Below are positions 6,301-12,052 of a stretch of DNA of 12,052 nt, one piece after another. The position numbers were made by a program, and so were the translations under genes. Below the pieces are notes generated by a model, which saw only the letters and a program-made list of their open reading frames with translations, was not told where the DNA came from and made no database searches. Source of the DNA: Campylobacterota bacterium (GTDB lineage: Bacteria; Campylobacterota; Campylobacteria; Campylobacterales; Sulfurovaceae); NCBI GenBank assembly GCA_011330645.1, contig DRQB01000039.1:1-12052 (forward strand). The letters run 5' to 3'. Each line of letters opens with the position of its first letter. Within the stretch, counting starts at the first letter, position 1.

Positions 6301-8051
6301 ATGCAAGAGGAACGCTTTATTTTAAAGAACCCATTTATAGTAATGACAAAAACTTCAATCCACGTTTTATCGTGGTGGATTACGAAGTAAATGGGGATGG
6401 AAGTCAACATTATACCTACGGTGGGCGTGCAGCCTTTAAAACACTCAAAGGTGCATTAGAACTTGGTAGTTCTTATATCTCTGAAGATAATGTCAAAAAG
6501 AAATCTGAACTTTATGGTGTCGATACAACGATCAAAGTAGGTACCAATACCATTATAAAAGCTGAATATGCCAAAACTAAAACAACACAAGATGGCAACA
6601 CCAGTTATGGTGATGCAAAACTTGCAGAGATAGAGCATGTTTCCAATGGTCTGTATGCACGTTTGTACTATCGTGAACAGGAAAATAGTTTTGGTTTAGG
6701 TCAGATAAGTGGAAACCTAGGTGGGACTAGAAAAATAGGTATAGATACGTCTAAAACATTTGCCAATCGTCTTAGTTTAAAAGCAACAGCGTTTAGAGAC
6801 AGTGACTTGTTAACCAACAAAGACCAAGATGTCTTTGAGTTTAGAGCACAGATGGACAGAACATTATGGCAAGTTTATACTGGGTACCGATATGCAAAGA
6901 ATACAGATACTGATGCGGTACACCAAATGTTATTTGGTATCTCTTATGCATTTTTTAATCAAAGATTGAAACTCTCAGCAACACATGACCAATCATTTGG
7001 AAAAAATGAAGATGAAATTTATCCAACCAAAAGTACAGTAGGTTTAGATTATGCATTGACTTCACAGCTTAATCTATTTGCCAATTATGAATGGGCAAGA
7101 GGAACACAGACACGCGAACTTGGTCGTGTAGGAATGCGCTATAGACCTTGGAGTGGTATGACGTTTGAAAATACCACTATCAGTGAATTTGAAAATGATA
7201 CTACACGTGTATATAACACACTGGGTATGTTACAAAGCTATCAGTTCAATAAAAACTGGAGTATCAATGTTGGGTATGAACGTGGAGAAGTCCTTGATGG
7301 CAATACAACAGCAGATAAGGTAGATTTTAATGCCTATAGATTAGGTGTAAATTATCATACAGGAACTTGGACGGCAACACTTAATGGTGAATATCGAGAT
7401 GCTGGGATAGAAACAAAATATAATGTAACAGCAGGGATTTATACACAGGCAAATGACGCTTTAGCCTTTGCACTGAGTGCAGGATATAGTAAATTTAAAG
7501 ATGCACTCAGTAGAGAAGAAAATGCAAATATACGTATGTCTGTGGCTTATAGACCTGAACAGACAGATATTATCGTACTGGATAAACTTGACCTTGTACA
7601 CAACAAACGTAATGCACTTCAGGAAGATATGTATACCCAGAAAATCATTAATAACCTTGCAGTAAATTATAGTCCTAACAACAAAACTGAGATTTCTTTA
7701 CAACATGGTATCAAATATGTCAGAGATACAATCAATGACTTTGAACATAAAGGGATTACCCAACTGTTTGGTATTGATGGGCGTTATGATATTACTAAAA
7801 AATGGGAAATAGGTGCACAGGGTTCTTTACTGTATGCACACAGTGCCAATAGTTGGGATTATGGTTTTGGACTTTATACAGGCTATAATCTTTTTGATAA
7901 TATGTTATTGACTGCAGGTTATAACTGGCAAGGGTTTGAAGACACAGATTTTTCTTTACAAACATACCGTATAGAAGGTCCATACTTACAGTTTAAAATG
8001 AAGTTAGATCAGGAAAATCTTACACGTTTAGTGAGGGGCTTATCATGGTAA
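3354..8051 (+). CDS. Giant outer-membrane beta-barrel protein with DUF11/SdrB-like/Ig domains, 1565 aa
   Basis: Probable outer-membrane exporter or anchor for the co-encoded proteins. Visible parts: hydrophobic signal segment 41-57; an N-terminal module 60-92 like that of the 309- and 359-aa proteins; a calcium-loop module (DADQNRDNAVRD, 164-175) followed by ETTVNSGIFTGYI; a DUF11 domain about 252-362; an SdrB/carboxypeptidase-regulatory-like domain about 415-475 (GIIIGQIYE...TTDKNGKYHIEGVNPG); an invasin-like Ig region about 655-765. From about 770 to the end, alternating amphipathic strands with aromatic girdles dominate, about 30 by eye, ending ...RGLSW with the C-terminal aromatic typical of BAM substrates. 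Residues 930-1010 (RGDGTSGFY, SESISIQVRDR, FRDYEIDYARGTLYF) recall SprA-like giant barrels. The first ATG lacks an RBS; an internal ATG at 3471 (residue 40) gives a normal signal peptide and 1526 aa. The stop overlaps the next gene by 7 nt. Confidence 0.85.
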   Translation: MQNSYSKFSLLLSTFKVSTGEVCQFLGTFASNIDSKKIAMSIRGIFTVVLFSSFTSASNIGDVISNTASATFTLNGIDKNIISNEVNRTVEGTDATIEFLRADTAGEQTHILGQSAYLGTDGLFHALSQPTLPDGTVLSTVSAIGMTDTGIYNIDDLSLIKVTDADQNRDNAVRDVIVVTVTSPSGDKETLRLVETTVNSGIFTGYIVLTSATSTRGDGRLHVEAAEHVGADYDDQGVSTRTDSAIITQQNNLNIWIEKQVNKKLASIGEVVLYTLTVHNDENFIVPNMQVDDYMPLGLKFKEGTAKIGNNKVVPTFSADGKHLYFNIPSLPAKGQVNITFIAQIGAGVFNHKIINQAVVHEGSCQLNTAKVLKVSQKSHTFNAKTVLENNTCTFTSNIAEASTQINEELMRSKGIIIGQIYECPYENNRKGHGVANVRLYMENGTYVTTDKNGKYHIEGVNPGTHVMQVDVDMLPDGYEMGNNVKNARHAGRDFSQFVNMGRGALKRVDFCLNRTSRVKDNNNAVKAPSKVADVYDYKIPTSVGKMPKYNASHIRNLQGQTAILWPPEKYVPSIPSTRIAIVHDKATKAQVWLNGFKVSMLNFEGRKTDGNNTTVIDTYKGVDLLAQTNTIMVKILNKQKQVIQTLSRTLHVSNAPVKIEYIKKNSFAVADGKHSPVIAVKFIDSDGYPLRAGITGTFSIDAPYQSQVAIDQLQENPLGGASVGENRYTIDSDGIAYIKLQPTTQSGTASLHFKIQNRDEVIRAWLKPQLRKWIMVGFAEGTVGYNTLKGHQESLDAVGAKDKVVREGRVSFFAKGRVKGEWLLTMAYDSGKDTKNTKLFDEIDPNTYYTLYNDGSVQNYEAASRKKLFLKIEKERFSALLGDFSTNMTVTELAQYSRRLTGVKTEYHGDNVEGVAFASQTDELFVKDEIRGDGTSGFYHLKNPSIVPNSESISIQVRDRYRNQDIIEKKVLQRFRDYEIDYARGTLYFKEPIYSNDKNFNPRFIVVDYEVNGDGSQHYTYGGRAAFKTLKGALELGSSYISEDNVKKKSELYGVDTTIKVGTNTIIKAEYAKTKTTQDGNTSYGDAKLAEIEHVSNGLYARLYYREQENSFGLGQISGNLGGTRKIGIDTSKTFANRLSLKATAFRDSDLLTNKDQDVFEFRAQMDRTLWQVYTGYRYAKNTDTDAVHQMLFGISYAFFNQRLKLSATHDQSFGKNEDEIYPTKSTVGLDYALTSQLNLFANYEWARGTQTRELGRVGMRYRPWSGMTFENTTISEFENDTTRVYNTLGMLQSYQFNKNWSINVGYERGEVLDGNTTADKVDFNAYRLGVNYHTGTWTATLNGEYRDAGIETKYNVTAGIYTQANDALAFALSAGYSKFKDALSREENANIRMSVAYRPEQTDIIVLDKLDLVHNKRNALQEDMYTQKIINNLAVNYSPNNKTEISLQHGIKYVRDTINDFEHKGITQLFGIDGRYDITKKWEIGAQGSLLYAHSANSWDYGFGLYTGYNLFDNMLLTAGYNWQGFEDTDFSLQTYRIEGPYLQFKMKLDQENLTRLVRGLSW

Positions 8052-9445
8052 AACACATAGTACTCATATGTATGCTTACGTTAGGAATATATGGGAATGC
8101 AACAGATCCCTGGTGGGACACAACATGGCATTATCGTGCTGAACTTAATATAAATTCAGCAGTGGTTAATCAGACAGGAAAAATAGATATTGATTTTGCT
8201 GCATTGGGATTACCTTCTGCCCTGGATGAAAATTCGATTCGTATTGTGAAATCTGATGGGACAACAGTACTTACTACACAAGAGTTTACGGATAACCTTT
8301 ATGCAGATGCGACAGATGCACTTAATAATGATAGAGGGGAAGTAAAATTTATTATTGAAGATGCTGGAACAGTCAAATATTATGTCTATTACGATACAAC
8401 TGCCAATGGTACAAAAACAGCCTTGCCAAACTCACGAACAATTAACGGAAACTTCGAACATTCTACAGGAAGTACTCCTACTAGCTGGACTACCGGACAG
8501 GCCAATATAGGTACTAATCAACCTAACAATGAAGTGCATCCTACAGGTGGGGAAGGTACAACTGTATCTGTTACCGATACAGGAGGAACAGGTCAAACAC
8601 GTAATGCAAATAATGTGTCTCATACAGGGAGCGCTTTTCATATCCATGGATATAGAGATAGACAAGAATCGGGTGGAAATGCAGAACAAACATGGATAGA
8701 AAAAACCTTTACTGTCCCTAGTTCAAATGCTGGAAATATGACCTATTGGCTTCGTGTTCAAGGTTGGGATTCTGCACAATATGACAATATTAGAGTTATT
8801 ATTAATGGCACAACAATTGATCAAAATAATCTTAATATTTCAAATTCAGCTATCACTGTTAATACGACACGATATGGAGAGTCTTCAGGGTACACGACGT
8901 ATGCAGATTCTGGATGGACACAAGCTTCATTAAGTTTATCATCTTATCTAGGACAGACTATTACGGTACGAATTATGCATCAAACAGCAACAGATAATGG
9001 TTGGAAGTTTTGGCAACTTATTGATGACATGGAATGGAGTCTTAAATCACTTACAACAGGGGCACAGGAAACTTTACCTAATATGTCTGTGGCAAAGTCT
9101 TCTTGTGTCATTGCTGATCCTGTCAATGGTACAAGCAATCCTAAGCGTATTCCAGGCGCAACGATACGTTATGCTTTTCAAGTATCAAATACCGGTTTTG
9201 TTGATGCCTCAAATGTCATAGTTGATGATACATTAAATGCGAGTTTTAATACTGCCAGCATTGCTAATTTGCAGATACAGTCGGGTGTATGTAACTGTGC
9301 AGGGGTTACTTCTGCTAGTGCAAACCCTGCACCAGGAACAGGAAATGGAGTACATCCCATCAAATTAAACTTTGGTACGGTAGCGGGGGGAAGTGTGGGA
9401 TCACCTACACGTGAATGTGGTTACTTTGAAGTGGATATTCAGTAA
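8045..9445 (+). CDS. Exported DUF2341/jelly-roll protein with shared C-terminal docking domain, 466 aa
   Basis: It starts inside the end of the barrel gene (ATGGTAA overlap) with GAGGGG (8033-8038) six bases upstream, so translation is likely coupled. Residues 1-18 or so are a signal peptide. Residues 22-128 resemble DUF2341 (opening WWDTTWHYRAELNI, later GEVKFIIEDAGTVKYYVYYD). Residues 133-335 look like a galactose-binding-type jelly roll (NGNFEHSTGS..., SGWTQASLSLSSYLGQTITVRI, then a WQLIDDMEW strand), a fold often used for carbohydrate binding. Residues 347-466 are the C-terminal domain shared with the 359- and 640-aa proteins: KSSC, NPKRIPGA (365-372), Cys 354/416/418/458, terminus GYFEVDIQ. 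It is probably a displayed adhesin or glycan-binding protein docked through its C-terminus. The ligand is unknown and the fold calls are by eye. Confidence 0.86.
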   Translation: MVKHIVLICMLTLGIYGNATDPWWDTTWHYRAELNINSAVVNQTGKIDIDFAALGLPSALDENSIRIVKSDGTTVLTTQEFTDNLYADATDALNNDRGEVKFIIEDAGTVKYYVYYDTTANGTKTALPNSRTINGNFEHSTGSTPTSWTTGQANIGTNQPNNEVHPTGGEGTTVSVTDTGGTGQTRNANNVSHTGSAFHIHGYRDRQESGGNAEQTWIEKTFTVPSSNAGNMTYWLRVQGWDSAQYDNIRVIINGTTIDQNNLNISNSAITVNTTRYGESSGYTTYADSGWTQASLSLSSYLGQTITVRIMHQTATDNGWKFWQLIDDMEWSLKSLTTGAQETLPNMSVAKSSCVIADPVNGTSNPKRIPGATIRYAFQVSNTGFVDASNVIVDDTLNASFNTASIANLQIQSGVCNCAGVTSASANPAPGTGNGVHPIKLNFGTVAGGSVGSPTRECGYFEVDIQ

Positions 9446-9454
9446 ACTATACCT

Positions 9455-11377
9455 ATGTTAAAATACATCTATATCTTTTTATTTTCTACTGGTTTATATG
9501 CAGATATAATTACTCCAAATCTTGAGTATCTAAGAGTCTCAGGTGTAGGCTATAGTTGGCAAAGTGTTAATTTGGGCAATAGTTATAGTGATCCGATTAT
9601 TGTGTGTACCAATGTACTCCCCAATAAAACAAATAATGAAGCAGTCGTACGTATTCGTAACATCACATCAGGTAGTTTTCAAGTAAAAATTCAACGTCCA
9701 AATGATAGCAATCCCGGGTATAGTACAGATGTCTATTGTATTGTTTCCGATGAAGGAAGTTATACGATACCTTTTAAATATGAAGCACATAAAGTACTTT
9801 CAAATAATACCAATGGAAATACCAGTCCAAATAACTGGAGTGCAGCTAGAGCAGAAGAAGTTACAGGAAGTGTAACACAGTCCTATACCAAACCGGCAGT
9901 GCTTGGGCAAGTGATGAGTTTTAATGATAATAGATTTTCTGTTTTTTGGTCTTTTAACTGTCAAAATAGAAGTAGAAGACCGTTTCAGAGTAATAGTAGG
10001 ATATGTGTGGGAAAACAAGTAGGGCAGGTAGGACAAACGCGAAATAATGAAACGCTAGGGTATATGGTGGCAGAAGCAGGTATCTATGAGTTAGAGGACT
10101 TCTCGATGGCTGTCAATTATGGTTCAGACAGCATAAGGGGTATAGGAAACAATCCTCCTTACAGCTATACTTTAGATAAGAGTTATACGCATGGTGTGGT
10201 ACATCAGGAAGCAGAAGATGGTGGACAAGGAGGATGGGCAGTGCTTTATGGTGCTACTCCTTTTGGAACATCCTTAGATATGGGAATTGATGAAGAAACA
10301 GTTCAGGGTGATACAACCAGAACACACACAACAGAAGAAGTAGCCTATTGGGTGATGTTAAGCGATCCAGTGACTCCTGCGAAAATGAATATCAATGAAG
10401 TCCTTTACAGACAAACATCAGGTAATGTCGATGAGTTTGTGGAATTTTATGTGACACAAGGTGGAAATTTAAAGAATTATCTATTTTCTGATCAGGATGG
10501 TACGGGTGATCAGTATCGTTTTCCTAAACATAGTGTAAATACTGGTGATTATGTTATTTTACATATAGGGAGTGGTACAGACAGTGTTACGGGTAATGTA
10601 CATCATTTTTATCTCGGTAGAGGTTCAAATATATTGAACAACAATGGAGATGATATTGTGTTGTATAAACCAGTCAATACAGATGTTACAGTCGTTGATG
10701 GTAATTCTCTCAGTGTTGTTCCTATAGATTATATGACGTATGGAAGTGGAGGAGATGGCATACCCACAAGCCAGTTGGGTATCACTCTAAGTTGGACGGG
10801 AAGTGAGAATAGTCGATTAAGTGGGGCAGCCACAGGTGAGTCTATCGCCTTAACACCCAATGCAAATGACAGTGATACTTCTCTGTGTTGGGAACTTTCT
10901 GCTACCACAGTGGCAAGTAAAAAAGCAACAAATTGTACAAATTATATTCCTACAAGAGATACCAATACCAATGCGGGACAGACAAACTCTATTACACTGA
11001 GCAATACAGCTACACCCAATATGAATATCATTAAAAGCTCTATTGTTACTGCTGATGGTATCAATGCCAGTAATCCAAAACGTATTCCTGGTGCCACGAT
11101 ACGCTACTGTTTTACTGTAGACAATACAGGAGGGGGAAATGCAGATAATGTCAAGGTTACTGATTCCCTTACTGGCAATGGTAAAGATAACCTCACTTAT
11201 GTCAAATCTGGGAAAGTCATTCAAGATATTGCAACAGCTTGTGATTGTGCAACACTCTCTGACAGTTCAGGAAGTATCAGTGGTACAGATGTAACGATAA
11301 ATATAGGCACACTCACGGGTACAACCGCAACAACTACTTCAAGGTCTTGCGCTTATATTGAGATGACGATACAATAA
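9455..11377 (+). CDS. Exported lectin-like/lamin-tail-like protein with shared C-terminal docking domain, 640 aa
   Basis: It begins 9 nt after the previous gene, with no clear Shine-Dalgarno sequence, suggesting translational coupling. A short signal peptide ends at LYA (residue 16). Residues 22-105 resemble an H-type lectin strand pattern (SWQSVNLGNSYSDPIIVC, then VVRIRNITSGSFQVKI). Residues 106-305 are an unrecognised beta-rich region with several Trp/Tyr/Cys. Residues 309-430 look like a lamin-tail domain (MNINEVLYRQ, DEFVEFYV, GDYVILHIG, NNNGDDIVLY), used in bacterial extracellular proteins. Residues 523-640 are the shared C-terminal domain: KSSI, NPKRIPGA (540-547), Cys 552/596/598/632, terminus AYIEMTIQ. 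The first domain cysteine has moved from the KSSC strand to RYCF, with the total of four kept. It is probably another displayed head using the same docking domain. Confidence 0.85.
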   Translation: MLKYIYIFLFSTGLYADIITPNLEYLRVSGVGYSWQSVNLGNSYSDPIIVCTNVLPNKTNNEAVVRIRNITSGSFQVKIQRPNDSNPGYSTDVYCIVSDEGSYTIPFKYEAHKVLSNNTNGNTSPNNWSAARAEEVTGSVTQSYTKPAVLGQVMSFNDNRFSVFWSFNCQNRSRRPFQSNSRICVGKQVGQVGQTRNNETLGYMVAEAGIYELEDFSMAVNYGSDSIRGIGNNPPYSYTLDKSYTHGVVHQEAEDGGQGGWAVLYGATPFGTSLDMGIDEETVQGDTTRTHTTEEVAYWVMLSDPVTPAKMNINEVLYRQTSGNVDEFVEFYVTQGGNLKNYLFSDQDGTGDQYRFPKHSVNTGDYVILHIGSGTDSVTGNVHHFYLGRGSNILNNNGDDIVLYKPVNTDVTVVDGNSLSVVPIDYMTYGSGGDGIPTSQLGITLSWTGSENSRLSGAATGESIALTPNANDSDTSLCWELSATTVASKKATNCTNYIPTRDTNTNAGQTNSITLSNTATPNMNIIKSSIVTADGINASNPKRIPGATIRYCFTVDNTGGGNADNVKVTDSLTGNGKDNLTYVKSGKVIQDIATACDCATLSDSSGSISGTDVTINIGTLTGTTATTTSRSCAYIEMTIQ

Positions 11378-11431
11378 GTGCACAATTCTTTCACAGAAAA
11401 AAGTTACACTTCAAAAGCATGAGGAGAATAT

Positions 11432-11926
11432 ATGAAATATAAAATAGTAGGTATCCTCTTTGGGGTATTGGTTATCACTATGCCTATTTTTGCATATCAG
11501 GAAATCGTTGTGGATCTTTCTATCCAAAAAGCCTATGCACTTGAAGATGGTTATATCGTTTTTGAAGGGCGTATCTCTTCTGGTAAAAAGGGTAGGGAAA
11601 CTCCCAATGGTACGTATACTATTATGCAAAAAAAACGTATGCACCGTTCAAATCTTTGGCCTAAACCCAATGGAGGAGCTAAAATGCCTTATATGATGCG
11701 ATTGACAAACTCAGGGATTGCAATGCATTTGGGCTATGTGCCAAACAGACCAGCCTCTCATGGATGTATTCGTATGAAAAATGGTTTTGCACAAAAGATG
11801 TATCGTTGGGCAAAAGTAGGTACAAAAGTAGTCGTTGAAGGAAGAGGGGAAGATTATATGGATGCTTTAAAGTTTGCCAAAGAATATTATGGCGATGAAT
11901 ATGCAGTGATTGATTATCATGATTAA
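11432..11926 (+). CDS. YkuD-family L,D-transpeptidase, 164 aa
   Basis: A clear GAGGAG site at 11421-11426 supports the start. Residues 1-21 are a signal peptide or N-terminal anchor (cleavage after IFA likely). The YkuD catalytic signature is intact: His99 in AMHLG, then SHGCIRM (109-115) with nucleophile Cys112. TPNGTYTI and WPKPNGGAKMPYMMRL are usual YkuD surroundings. Such enzymes act in the periplasm on peptidoglycan stem peptides, making 3-3 crosslinks, trimming stems or attaching outer-membrane proteins to the wall. At 164 aa it is little more than the catalytic domain, with no LysM or other wall-binding module. It follows the operon by 54 nt on the same strand with no terminator seen between, so it may be cotranscribed. 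Whether it serves the surface system or only neighbours it is unknown. Confidence 0.92.
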   Translation: MKYKIVGILFGVLVITMPIFAYQEIVVDLSIQKAYALEDGYIVFEGRISSGKKGRETPNGTYTIMQKKRMHRSNLWPKPNGGAKMPYMMRLTNSGIAMHLGYVPNRPASHGCIRMKNGFAQKMYRWAKVGTKVVVEGRGEDYMDALKFAKEYYGDEYAVIDYHD

Positions 11927-11930
11927 TACT

Positions 11931-11959
11931 TTGTTAATAGTTATATCATAGACTATAGG
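11931..11959 (+). promoter_or_regulatory. Possible promoter for the right-edge gene
   Basis: TTGTTA (11931-11936), 17 bp, then TATAGG (11954-11959) resembles a sigma-70 promoter just after the transpeptidase stop. The start point would fall near 11966, about 16 nt before the next ATG. The A/T-rich context makes chance matches common. Confidence 0.35.
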
Positions 11960-11981
11960 TACATATATTTAAGGAAATAGA

Positions 11982-12052
11982 ATGAAAAAAATAATTATAA
12001 CTTCAGTGCTCGCAGTATCTGTAGCATCTTCAGCGCTTTATGCAGACATGAT
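11982..12052 (+). CDS. Start of an exported protein, truncated by the window end
   Basis: Only 23 codons are present. AAGGAAAT (11971-11978) precedes the ATG at a good distance. The peptide begins MKKIIITSVLAVSVASSALYADM, a typical Sec signal peptide with likely cleavage after LYA. This shows an exported or outer-membrane product, but the mature part is outside the window and no family can be named. It is on the same strand as the preceding genes. Confidence 0.8.
   Translation, partial: MKKIIITSVLAVSVASSALYADM

Noticed and set aside
10850..11224. Reverse-strand 124-codon frame inside the 640-aa gene
   Set aside because: It is rich in Ile/Cys/Ser, a typical shadow of Thr/Asn/Asp-rich coding sequence on the other strand, with no supporting start signal.
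1..12052. CRISPR arrays, transposase genes or phage genes
   Set aside because: No regularly spaced repeats, no IS-type open frames and no phage signatures were seen on either strand.

Overview
The window looks like AT-rich chromosomal DNA of a Campylobacterota (epsilonproteobacterial) species, perhaps a Sulfurovum/Sulfurimonas/Arcobacter-type organism. This is inferred from the tRNA-Asn sequence, which closely resembles those of that phylum, from the low GC by eye, and from a promoter with a strong TATAAT box behind T-tracts and no well-placed -35. No species is claimed.

Layout. Bases 1-272 hold a strong promoter and two identical tandem tRNA-Asn(GTT) genes. Bases 273-570 are a long leader with a promoter and an RNA that fits the GEMM-I (cyclic-di-GMP-I) riboswitch fold, including several compensatory base changes. 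Behind its aptamer, one helix could destroy the aptamer and another could hide the ribosome-binding site of the first gene. Bases 571-11377 form one co-directional gene series, probably an operon: two exported DUF11-type proteins (309 and 152 aa), a third (359 aa), a giant 1565-aa outer-membrane beta-barrel protein with periplasmic Ig/DUF11/SdrB-like domains, and two large exported proteins (466 and 640 aa) with different N-terminal binding-type domains. A YkuD-type L,D-transpeptidase follows (11432-11926). The first codons of another exported protein lie at the right edge.

How the genes may work together. All six operon products carry secretion signals. The 359-, 466- and 640-aa proteins share a homologous C-terminal domain of about 115 residues, with an NPKRIPGA motif, four cysteines and a terminus at ...IQ. 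Their N-terminal parts differ (DUF11-like with a Ca-type loop; DUF2341 plus jelly-roll; H-lectin-like plus lamin-tail-like). This suggests interchangeable display heads on a common docking domain, with the roughly 30-strand barrel as the outer-membrane exporter or anchor. The barrel's entry region recalls SprA-like giant translocons. The proposal is that a c-di-GMP-controlled surface-display or adhesion system is encoded here. Function is inferred; the modular architecture is directly visible.

Two gaps inside the operon (1501-1573 and 2033-2262) contain hairpins without U-tracts. One is a 102-bp nested palindrome resembling REP/MITE elements with CTTCGACAAG-type ends.
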